This document shows positions 56,438-64,000 of a stretch of 64,000 nucleotides of DNA, piece after piece. Below the pieces are notes generated by a model that ran no database searches, had not been told where the DNA came from, and worked only from the letters and a program-made list of their open reading frames with translations. A program made the translations under genes and the position numbers. Source of the DNA: an uncultured Subdoligranulum sp. (GTDB taxonomy: Bacteria > Bacillota > Clostridia > Oscillospirales > Ruminococcaceae); NCBI GenBank assembly GCA_904390925.1, contig CAJFMB010000002.1, positions 1 to 64,000 of the forward strand, read 5' to 3'. Each line of letters begins with the position of its first letter. Position 1 is the stretch's first letter.

Positions 56438-57643
56438 ATGGGACTTATCGTGCAAAAGTTCGGCGGTACTTCCGTCAAGGACCGCAACCGCATTTTTAAT
56501 GTGGCACGCATTGTGGCCAACACCCGCAATGCAGGCAACGATGTGGTTGTCGTTGTCTCGGCCCAGGGCGATACCACCGACGACCTGATCGCGAAGGCGG
56601 CGGAGATCAGCGCCAACCCGTCCGACCGGGAGATGGATATGCTGCTTTCCACCGGCGAGCAGATTTCCATTGCGCTGCTGACCATGGCGCTGCAGGAGCT
56701 GGGCGTCTCAGCCATCAGCTTGACCGGCTGGCAGGCAGGCTTTGCCACCGACCGTGCCTACACCAAGGCACGGATTCGCCGCATCAACACCGAGCGCCTG
56801 GAAAGCGAACTGGCCCGCAACCGCGTGGTGGTTGTGGCAGGCTTCCAGGGACTCAACCGCAACGATGACATCACCACCCTGGGCCGCGGCGGCAGCGATA
56901 CCTCTGCTGTGGCGCTGGCAGCCGCGCTGCATGCCGACCGCTGCCAGATCTTTACCGATGTGGAGGGCGTTTATACCGCCGACCCGCGCAAGATCCCCAA
57001 GGCCACCAAGCTCAAGGAAATCACCTTTGATGAGATGCTGGAGCTGGCCAGCCTGGGTGCCCAGGTGCTGAACAACCGCAGCGTGGAACTTGCCAAGAAA
57101 TACGGCGTTGAGCTGGAGGTGCTTTCCAGCCTGAATCCCATGCCGGGTACTATTGTGAAGGAGGAAACCAAAGTGGAAGGTATGCTGATCAAGGGCGTTG
57201 CCAAGGACGAAAACGTCGCTGTCATTTCGATTCTGGAGGTGCCGGATGTGCCCGGCATGTCCTTCAAGGTTTTCAGCCTGCTGGCGCAGCGCAATATCAA
57301 CGTGGACATCATCCTGCAGAGCTCCGGCCGCGGCACCAACAAGGACCTGACCTTTACCGTGCCCCTCACCGACGCACAGACTGCTGTCAGCGTCCTGGAA
57401 GAGAACAAGAACCGCTTTGGCGGCGGCGAGATCAAGCTCAGCACTGATTTTGCCAAAGTCTCTATTGTGGGTGCTGGTATGCAGAGCCATTCCGGGGTTG
57501 CTTCCACCATGTTTGAGGCACTGTTCAACCAGGGCATCAACATTCACATGATTTCCACCAGCGAGATCAAGATCAGCGTCATCATCGACAAGAACGACGC
57601 CGACCGTGCCGTCTCTGCCATCCACGACGCATTCATCCATTGA
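56438..57643 (+). CDS. lysC: aspartate kinase
   Basis: LIVQKFGGTSVKDRNRIFNVA, TLGRGGSDTSAVALAAAL, C-terminal ACT domains. Confidence 0.97.
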   Translation: MGLIVQKFGGTSVKDRNRIFNVARIVANTRNAGNDVVVVVSAQGDTTDDLIAKAAEISANPSDREMDMLLSTGEQISIALLTMALQELGVSAISLTGWQAGFATDRAYTKARIRRINTERLESELARNRVVVVAGFQGLNRNDDITTLGRGGSDTSAVALAAALHADRCQIFTDVEGVYTADPRKIPKATKLKEITFDEMLELASLGAQVLNNRSVELAKKYGVELEVLSSLNPMPGTIVKEETKVEGMLIKGVAKDENVAVISILEVPDVPGMSFKVFSLLAQRNINVDIILQSSGRGTNKDLTFTVPLTDAQTAVSVLEENKNRFGGGEIKLSTDFAKVSIVGAGMQSHSGVASTMFEALFNQGINIHMISTSEIKISVIIDKNDADRAVSAIHDAFIH

Positions 57644-57707
57644 CAGAAGAGTCCCCGCCGGTCTTTTCCATACAATCAGGAATCCGCTCTCTTATTCCTT
57701 AAAAATA

Positions 57708-57736
57708 TTGACATTTCTTTTTTCGTCAGCCATAAT
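57708..57736 (+). promoter_or_regulatory. putative promoter (TTGACA-17-CATAAT)
   Basis: Hexamers 57708-57713 and 57731-57736. Confidence 0.65.
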
Positions 57737-57820
57737 AGGAATACAGTTCATGAAAACAGGAACGGAGAACGGCCATTGGGCTTACCCTGAGCCGATTTTT
57801 GAAAAAAGGACGGGGTTTGT

Positions 57821-58192
57821 ATGGCAAGGACGCAGCACAATTCATGGGATCGGGAACAGCGGAAGATCCATTCATTGTTGCGCATCAAGGCGATTGATAT
57901 GCTGGTGCTGGCCATGCTCAGCCGGCGCAGCATGTATGCCAGGGAAATGCTGCGGTGTCTTGCCGCAGTGACCGACAATGTCTTGAGCTATGACAAGTTG
58001 CACACGCCGCTTTTGCGGCTGCAGCGGCAGGGTCTGATCTGTCAGACGGAAACGCCGCCGGATGGGTACCCGTCCCGGGTTTACTTTGCCATCACCCAGA
58101 CAGGGCAGATCCGTCTGGCGGAGCTGGTGGAGGAATACCGCCGCTTCAACTGTGCCGTTGAGAAGGTCCTGGGCCTGATCCAGCCGGAATAA
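57821..58192 (+). CDS. PadR/MarR-like winged-helix transcriptional regulator
   Basis: IKAIDMLVLAMLSRRSMYAREMLRCL...YDKLHTPLLRLQRQGLI. Confidence 0.75.
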   Translation: MARTQHNSWDREQRKIHSLLRIKAIDMLVLAMLSRRSMYAREMLRCLAAVTDNVLSYDKLHTPLLRLQRQGLICQTETPPDGYPSRVYFAITQTGQIRLAELVEEYRRFNCAVEKVLGLIQPE

Positions 58193-58235
58193 AAGAAGAA
58201 AACGATGATTTCCCGGAAAAACCGGGAAGTAAGGA

Positions 58236-58859
58236 TCAGGTGTTTTTCATCACAATGCTTTCCACTGCATCTGCCACGTGCTCGCAGGCATCGGCGCATT
58301 TCTCCAGATAGATGTAGATCTCGCGCCAGGTGATGATGGTGATGGGATCGGTGCAGCCGGTGTGCAGCTTGTGCATGCAGGCCACGAACAGCTTGTCAGC
58401 CTGTTCTTCCATGGTGTTGATGTGGATGATATGGTCGCGCAGTTTCTTGGAATGACGGAAATCCGCAAACTCATTGATCAGCATGCGGACTTCCTCACAG
58501 CAGCGGATCAGCACGGCGCCCATCTCGATGGCATCAGGACGGATGGTGCGGATGTTGTTGCAGTAGAGACGCAGCAGAACGTCCTCGATCTTGTCGGTGA
58601 CCTCGTCGATGCTCTGGCTCAGCAGAATGATGTCTTCCCGCTCAATGGGGGTGATGAAGGCATGTGCCAGCACGTTGGACAGCTCGTGCTTTTTGGTGTC
58701 GGCGGTGTGCTCCACCTTGTGCAGTTCGTCCACCATGTCGTGCAGATGGTCGGGGTCAAAGTTCTTGAAGGCTTCCTCCAGATAATGTGCCGCCTCGCAG
58801 GTGTAGGAAGCACAGGCACTGAAATTCTCAAAATAGAAGGCGTCTTGCTTTTTTGACAT
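58236..58859 (-). CDS. DUF47/PhoU-like phosphate transport regulator
   Basis: DDVVDELHKVEHTADTKKHEL-like DUF47 pattern (HDMVDELHKVEHTADTKKHEL...FITPIEREDIILLSQSIDEVTDKIEDVLLRL), paired with PiT. Confidence 0.93.
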   Translation of the reverse strand: MSKKQDAFYFENFSACASYTCEAAHYLEEAFKNFDPDHLHDMVDELHKVEHTADTKKHELSNVLAHAFITPIEREDIILLSQSIDEVTDKIEDVLLRLYCNNIRTIRPDAIEMGAVLIRCCEEVRMLINEFADFRHSKKLRDHIIHINTMEEQADKLFVACMHKLHTGCTDPITIITWREIYIYLEKCADACEHVADAVESIVMKNT

Positions 58860-58978
58860 AAAAGGCCACTCCTTTTGTATATGACGGGACCGCCGGATGG
58901 ATCAGGTCCCGCTTTGCAGCCGACAGGTTTTACATCCTCCGCCGGCCAGATACCAGAAACATTTGCCGGGCAGACGGA

Positions 58979-60031
58979 TCAGAAAATTGCCATAAACAGT
59001 TTTGCCATCACAAAGCTGATCAAGCCACAGCCGGGGAAGGTGAACACCCAGGTCAGCATCATATCCTTGACGATGCCGAAATTGATGGCGCTCAGCCGCT
59101 TGACGGCGCCAACGCCCATGATGGCGCTGGTCTTGGTGTGGGTGGTGGAGACGGGAACACCGAACAGGCTGGAAACCAGCAGGCAGAGCGCGCCGGACAG
59201 GTCCGCGGCAAAGCCCTGGTATTTTTCCAGCTTGACCATGTCCATGCCCACGGCCTTGATGATCTTCTCACCGCCGACGCTGGTGCCCACGCCCATGACG
59301 GCGCTGCACAGAAGCATCAGCCAGACCGGAATGATCACGCCGGCCACGCTGTTCATGCCGTTGCTGAAGGCAACGCCCAGAAACAGCACGCCGATGAATT
59401 TCTGACCATCCTGCGCACCGTGCATGAAGCTCATGGCAGCGGCACCGAATACCTCAGCGCCGGCAAAGAACTTGTTGGTGCGGCGGCGGTCCATCCCGGC
59501 ACAGACAATGGTCAGTGCCTTGCAGACCACCCAGCCGATGGCAAAACCCATGGCCAGACTGGCAACCAGACCATACAGCACCTTGATCCACTCGTTCATG
59601 TTGATGCCGCCGACACCGTTCTGGATGGCGATGGCAGCACCGGACAAGCCGGCGATCAGACTATGGCTCTCACTGGTGGGAATGCCGAACACCGATGCGG
59701 TCACGCTGTACACCACAATGGAGAACAGCGCTGCACACAGCGCAATCAGCGCTTCGTGGGTGTCGCCGCCGAAATCCACCATGTTGCTGATGGTGGATGC
59801 CACCGAGCTGTTGATCTGCGTCATGACCAGCACGCCAAGAAAGTTGAAGAACGCGCTGAGCAGGATGGCTGCCCGGGGTGCCATGCAGCGGGTAGTCACG
59901 CAGGTGGCGATGGCATTGGGCGCGTCGGTCCATCCGTTGACAAAGATGACCCCCAGCGTCAACACCACGGTGATCAGCAGGACGGGGTTTGCCCCCATCG
60001 CACTGACAAAATACGAAAACGATACATCCAT
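58979..60031 (-). CDS. inorganic phosphate transporter, PiT family
   Basis: FVNGWTDAPNAIATCVTTRCMAPRAAILLSAFFNFLGV, AEVFGAAAMSFMHGAQDGQKFIGVL. Confidence 0.95.
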   Translation of the reverse strand: MDVSFSYFVSAMGANPVLLITVVLTLGVIFVNGWTDAPNAIATCVTTRCMAPRAAILLSAFFNFLGVLVMTQINSSVASTISNMVDFGGDTHEALIALCAALFSIVVYSVTASVFGIPTSESHSLIAGLSGAAIAIQNGVGGINMNEWIKVLYGLVASLAMGFAIGWVVCKALTIVCAGMDRRRTNKFFAGAEVFGAAAMSFMHGAQDGQKFIGVLFLGVAFSNGMNSVAGVIIPVWLMLLCSAVMGVGTSVGGEKIIKAVGMDMVKLEKYQGFAADLSGALCLLVSSLFGVPVSTTHTKTSAIMGVGAVKRLSAINFGIVKDMMLTWVFTFPGCGLISFVMAKLFMAIF

Positions 60032-60143
60032 ACAGATACCTGCCTTTGGTCTGTCCGGCACTGTTCCGGACAGGCTTTTACGTGGGTCGGAAAACGCTGT
60101 CCCGACCGGAAACGGTTTCTGCCGCAAGAGCAGGGACCGGTTG

Positions 60144-60186
60144 CATAAAAAACGACCGGCCCTCAGGAAAAGGGGGCCGGCCGGCG
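60144..60186 (-). terminator. intrinsic terminator inside the 5' leader of the PiT gene
   Basis: Minus strand GCCGGCCGGCCCCCTTTTCCTGAGGGCCGGTCGTTTTTT; about 115 nt upstream of the PiT start, with no minus-strand CDS upstream. Confidence 0.7.
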
Positions 60187-60451
60187 GGGTTCAATTGGAA
60201 AATCCCGTCTGCAGCTGTCAACTGGCTGCATGGCAGGCAAATCCGCTTCATCCTGACAAACAAAAGGGTAACACTAAAATCCAACTCCGTCAATAGAAAA
60301 TAAAAATCTAGTCAAAAACATGTAAATTTGGGGGGAGAAAGGCCATGTTTTGTTGAAAAAACGAAGTTAACGAAAACAGTTCTCATATCGCAACTGCACA
60401 GGGAACAAGCTGTAAAAATTGGTGAAATTGCTTGGTTCGTGGTATCTTACA

Positions 60452-60480
60452 TTGACGCAGCGGGCAAAATCGTGTATGAT
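60452..60480 (+). promoter_or_regulatory. putative promoter of marR (TTGACG-17-TATGAT)
   Basis: Hexamers 60452-60457 and 60475-60480. Confidence 0.7.
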
Positions 60481-60524
60481 AAAAGAAAGTTCGTTAGTGA
60501 ACTGATGAATCGGAGGCAGAAATC

Positions 60525-60992
60525 GTGCAGGATGAAGATATGCTGTATGTGGTGAACCGTGCCCGCAGATTGCTGGAACATGCCTGTCAGGACCTGACCA
60601 GGCAAAGCGGACTGCGCAAGGTGGAGCTGGATATCCTGTATTTTCTGTCCCGCAGTGACACCGGGGATACGGCGCGGGATATCATTGAATCCCGCAACAT
60701 GTCCAAGGCACATATTTCCAAATCGGTGGACAACCTGCGCCGTACCGGTTGTGTGACCTTGCGGGAGGATACAGCGGACCGCCGCTGCATGCACCTGTGC
60801 CTGACAGAAAAAGGAAGGGCTTTTGCTGCCGACTATGCCACCGTGGTACGGCGGATTGGCCGTCAGCTGATGGCCGGCATCACCCTTCAGGAAAAGCAGG
60901 CCATCCGCAGTGCCATGGAAAAGATACGCCGCAACATTGCTGCCGCCGACATCACGCTGTCCCATCCGGGGCACACGGAGGAAACACCATGA
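60525..60992 (+). CDS. MarR family transcriptional regulator (GTG start)
   Basis: LDILYFLSRSDTGDTARDIIESRNMSKAHISKSVDNLRRTGCVTLREDTADRRCMHLCLTEKG. Confidence 0.92.
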   Translation: MQDEDMLYVVNRARRLLEHACQDLTRQSGLRKVELDILYFLSRSDTGDTARDIIESRNMSKAHISKSVDNLRRTGCVTLREDTADRRCMHLCLTEKGRAFAADYATVVRRIGRQLMAGITLQEKQAIRSAMEKIRRNIAAADITLSHPGHTEETP

Positions 60993-61597
60993 GATCGATT
61001 GCAATTGAACGAGAGTTCGGCAGCGGTGGCCGGGAAATCGGCCGCATGGCTGCCAAACTGCTGGATGTACCTTTTTATGACGGAGAACTGCTGCTGGATG
61101 CCGCCGAGCACAGCGGCGCAGATCTGAGCCGCCTGCGCAATTTTGACGAGCGCCAGGCGGGCAGTCTGCTGTATGACCTGGCACTGGCCGGAAACCCCAA
61201 CCAGTACAGCGAGCGTACCCGCCTGTATGAAATGTTCGCCACACTGCAGGCAACCATCCGGCGTCTGGCGGGGGATGGCCCGGCGGTATTCATCGGTCGG
61301 TGCTCCACCGACGCGCTTTCCGGCAAAAATGGCAGCCCCCGTGCGCTGCGCGTATTTATTTATGCGTCGGACCTGGAAAAGCGCTGCGCCCATGTGATGC
61401 AGACCGAGCAGGTGGGCGAATCGGAAGCCCGCCGGATGATGCGCCGCAAGGACAAGGAGCGGGAACAGTATTTCCGCTACTTCACCCAGAAGAACTGGGG
61501 CGACCGTGCCAACTACGATCTGCAGCTGAACACTTCTGCCATTTCCGCGCAGCGTTGTGCGGAACTGCTGGCAGAGCTTGCGCGTGCCGGAAACTGA
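60989..61597 (+). CDS. cytidylate kinase-like family protein
   Basis: AIEREFGSGGREIGRMAAKLLDVPFYDGELL; ATGA overlap with upstream marR stop. Confidence 0.9.
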   Translation: MRSIAIEREFGSGGREIGRMAAKLLDVPFYDGELLLDAAEHSGADLSRLRNFDERQAGSLLYDLALAGNPNQYSERTRLYEMFATLQATIRRLAGDGPAVFIGRCSTDALSGKNGSPRALRVFIYASDLEKRCAHVMQTEQVGESEARRMMRRKDKEREQYFRYFTQKNWGDRANYDLQLNTSAISAQRCAELLAELARAGN

Positions 61598-61656
61598 CAC
61601 ATCCGGCCAACCTCATCGAAAAACAGGACCTGTGACAGGGAAAGAAGGAGGCAGTC

Positions 61657-63012
61657 ATGGCAAACTACGCAGAAATTGAAACCGAAGCAAAACGCTACCT
61701 GGATATCTGTGTCGGGCACGACAAAATCGACCCCGCGCTGTTTGACGAATACGGCGTCAAGCGGGGCCTGCGCGACAAGGACGGCAAAGGTGTCCTGACC
61801 GGCATTACCAATATTTCGCGCATTGATGCCTTCCAGATGGTCGATGGCAAAAAGACGCCCTGTGAGGGCAAACTCTGGTACCGCGGCTACAATGTCTATG
61901 ACCTGATCCGGGGACTGCACGGCAAGCGCTTTGGCTTTGAGGAAGCGGCGTATCTTCTTCTTATGGGAGAACTGCCCAACGCGGGACAGCTGGCCGAATT
62001 CAGCAATGTGCTGACCAAGTGCCGTGACCTGCCTTCCAACTTCACCCGCGACGTGATCATGAAGGCGCCTACCAAGGACCTGATGAACTCGCTGACCCGC
62101 AGTGTGCTGACGCTGGCCTCCTACGACGATACCATCACCGACAACAGCCTGCAGACCCAGCTGGAACAGTGCATCAAACTGATCAGTGTTTTCCCCATGC
62201 TGGCAGTCTACGGCTATCATGCCTACAATTATTATGTCAACGGGGACAGCATGTATATCCACCGTCCCCAGCCGGAACTGTCCACCGCAGAAAACCTGCT
62301 GCAGATGCTCCGTCCCGACCGCAGCTACACCCCGCTGGAAGCTCACGTGCTGGACATTGCACTGCTTCTGCACATGGAACACGGCGGCGGCAACAACTCC
62401 ACCTTCACCACCCGCGTGGTCACTTCCTCCGGGTCGGATACCTACTCGGTCATGGCGGCAGCGCTGTGCTCCCTCAAGGGACCCAAGCACGGCGGCGCCA
62501 ACATCAAGGTGGTGGAGATGGTCAACCACATCCGCGGTGCCGTGCATGATGAGACTGACGAGGAGGAGGTCAAGGACTACCTCTGCCGCATCCTGAACAA
62601 GGATGCCTTTGACCACAAGGGCCTGATCTACGGCATGGGCCATGCGGTCTACTCGCTGTCCGACCCCCGTGCAGTTGTCTTCAAGAGCTTTGTGCAGCAG
62701 CTGGCCGAGGCCAAGGGCCGCAAGAAGGACTTCAACTTCTATAATATGATTGAGCGCCTGGCCCCGCAGGTCATCGCCGAAAAGCGCCACATTTACAAGG
62801 GTGTTTCCACCAACGTGGACTTCTATTCCGGTTTTGTCTACAATATGCTGGACATTCCCCTGGAACTGTACACTCCCATCTTTGCCATCGCCCGTATTGT
62901 GGGCTGGAGCGCTCACCGCATGGAAGAGCTGGTCAATGTGGACAAGATCATCCGTCCCGCCTACCAGAGCATTATGGAACCCCGCACCTACATCCCGCTG
63001 GAAAATCGCTGA
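61657..63012 (+). CDS. citrate synthase
   Basis: KLWYRGYNVYDLIRGLHGKRFGFEEAAYLLLMGELPN, HGGGNNSTFTTRVVTSSGSDTYSVMAAALCSLKGPKHGGAN, GMGHAVYSLSDPRA. Confidence 0.96.
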   Translation: MANYAEIETEAKRYLDICVGHDKIDPALFDEYGVKRGLRDKDGKGVLTGITNISRIDAFQMVDGKKTPCEGKLWYRGYNVYDLIRGLHGKRFGFEEAAYLLLMGELPNAGQLAEFSNVLTKCRDLPSNFTRDVIMKAPTKDLMNSLTRSVLTLASYDDTITDNSLQTQLEQCIKLISVFPMLAVYGYHAYNYYVNGDSMYIHRPQPELSTAENLLQMLRPDRSYTPLEAHVLDIALLLHMEHGGGNNSTFTTRVVTSSGSDTYSVMAAALCSLKGPKHGGANIKVVEMVNHIRGAVHDETDEEEVKDYLCRILNKDAFDHKGLIYGMGHAVYSLSDPRAVVFKSFVQQLAEAKGRKKDFNFYNMIERLAPQVIAEKRHIYKGVSTNVDFYSGFVYNMLDIPLELYTPIFAIARIVGWSAHRMEELVNVDKIIRPAYQSIMEPRTYIPLENR

Positions 63013-63039
63013 GGTTTGCCGGAAAAACAGGATTTGTGC

Positions 63040-63068
63040 TTGACATGATGGCGGGTATCTGCTAAAAT
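63040..63068 (+). promoter_or_regulatory. promoter of rpmE (TTGACA-17-TAAAAT)
   Basis: Hexamers 63040-63045 and 63063-63068. Confidence 0.75.
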
Positions 63069-63074
63069 ATTCAG

Positions 63075-63204
63075 GCAATCGTTCACGAGGGCTGCTCCAC
63101 TCGCACAGGATGGCGGGTGCTGGTAGCCGGAATCCGGAGATTGTGATGAGCACATATATCAAAGTATGGCTCCCAAAGTCATGATCGAGAAAGAGGTGAA
63201 AACC
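63075..63204 (+). ncRNA. 5' leader of rpmE, candidate ribosomal-protein L31 autoregulatory leader
   Basis: About 130-nt noncoding leader between a strong promoter and rpmE, containing GGGCTGC...GTAGCC complementarity. Confidence 0.4.
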
Positions 63205-63408
63205 ATGAAGCAGGGCATCCATCCCAATTACGTCGACTGCACCATCACCTGTGCCTGCGGTAACGTGATCCACACCCGTTCCACCAAGCCGGAGATTCAC
63301 GTCGAAGTTTGCAGCAAGTGCCATCCGTTCTACACCGGCAAGCAGAAGCTGGTTGATACCGGCGGCCGTGTCGAGCGCTTCAAGCGCCGCTACAACCTGG
63401 GCAAGTAA
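63205..63408 (+). CDS. rpmE: 50S ribosomal protein L31 (zinc-binding, C+ form)
   Basis: [63 protein letters not shown]. Confidence 0.98.
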   Translation: MKQGIHPNYVDCTITCACGNVIHTRSTKPEIHVEVCSKCHPFYTGKQKLVDTGGRVERFKRRYNLGK

Positions 63409-63419
63409 TCCAAATCAAT

Positions 63420-63466
63420 TCAACGGCGGTGCCGCAGAACACAGGGTCTGCAGCACCGCCGTTTGC
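63420..63466 (+). terminator. intrinsic terminator of rpmE
   Basis: AACGGCGGTGCcGCAG...CTGCaGCACCGCCGTTT. Confidence 0.8.
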
Positions 63467-63505
63467 TGTCCGCCGCTGATTTGTAAAAAAGGGGAGAACG
63501 CCACC

Positions 63506-64000
63506 ATGTCCGACTACCGCACCATTTCCGGCACATCCACCTTTACCTATGAGGAAAAGCGCAGCCGCTTCATTGCCGTTGCCGCCTTCGCCGACACCGA
63601 GGAGAAGGCCCTGGCGGTGCTCAACCGGGTCCGCGCCGCCAACCGCACTGCCCGTCACAATGTCTATGCCTATGTGCTGCGGCAGGATGGCCGCACCCGC
63701 TACTCGGACGACGGGGAGCCGGCCAAGACCGCAGGCACCCCGGTGCTGGAGGCCATCGGCCATGCGGGGCTGTCCGACGTGATCGTGGTGGTCACCCGGT
63801 ATTTCGGCGGGATTTTGCTGGGAACCGGCGGACTGGTGCGCGCCTATACCGCCGCCGCGTCGGGAGCCCTCTCTGCTGCGGAGATTGTCACCATGCGACA
63901 GATTGTCCGCTGCCGTGTCCGGCTGCCCTATGCGCTGTTTGAACAGGCCCAGCGGATGGTGACGGCTGCCGGGGGCAAGCTGGACGAACCCGTCTATGAC
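63506..64000 (+). CDS. yigZ: YigZ/IMPACT family protein, truncated by the window end
   Basis: KRSRFIAVAAFADTEEKALAVLNRVRAANRTARHNVYAYVLR, YSDDGEPAKTAGTPVLEAI, VVVTRYFGGILLGTGGLVRAY; runs off the edge and is absent from the ORF track. Confidence 0.93.
   Translation, partial: MSDYRTISGTSTFTYEEKRSRFIAVAAFADTEEKALAVLNRVRAANRTARHNVYAYVLRQDGRTRYSDDGEPAKTAGTPVLEAIGHAGLSDVIVVVTRYFGGILLGTGGLVRAYTAAASGALSAAEIVTMRQIVRCRVRLPYALFEQAQRMVTAAGGKLDEPVYD

Noticed and set aside
60078-60293. 71-aa minus-strand ORF (MTELDFSVTLLFVRMKRICLPCSQL...) in the PiT leader
   Set aside because: It reads through the terminator hairpin and has a weak ribosome binding site; more likely noncoding leader.
1-64000. CRISPR arrays, transposons, integrases, toxin-antitoxin or phage-defence genes
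   Set aside because: No regularly spaced repeats, transposase/integrase motifs or recognisable defence genes were seen; the window looks like stable core genome.

Overview
This is a GC-rich (about 60% by eye), gene-dense bacterial chromosome segment. Gene content and protein character suggest a Clostridia relative near Faecalibacterium, Gemmiger or Subdoligranulum; that placement is inference. I see no rRNA genes, CRISPR arrays, transposases or phage modules, so most of the window is ordinary core genome. Recognisable blocks: a SpoVB/MurJ-like flippase; a MarR regulator with a heterodimeric ABC exporter; HAAS/PadR; typA; a Mn-type pyrophosphatase; DegV; class III fbp; tsaE-tsaB-rpiB-upp; an FtsW/RodA protein; an ABC exporter; galT; prfB; a P-type ATPase; dnaD/dnaI-like genes; a class B sortase; glmS; a PglF/CapD-like dehydratase with a sugar transferase; ftsEX with an M23 hydrolase and an S41-like protein; rsmA; an orphan ACP-MaoC-SDR-GNAT cassette; a class A PBP; ACT-hom-thrB-lysC; DUF47/PiT; citrate synthase; rpmE; and a yigZ fragment. 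The most interesting signals are: (1) an S41-family protein beside ftsEX in which both catalytic dyad positions (Ser, Lys) are replaced; (2) an unlisted 33-aa membrane microprotein ORF just upstream of it; (3) the independently promoted orphan acyl-carrier cassette; (4) a class A PBP whose only well-placed start behind a strong Shine-Dalgarno is ATA; (5) several structured 5' leaders (PiT, PglF-like, rpmE, RING-finger gene). All calls come from reading the sequence and ORF track; no database search was run.
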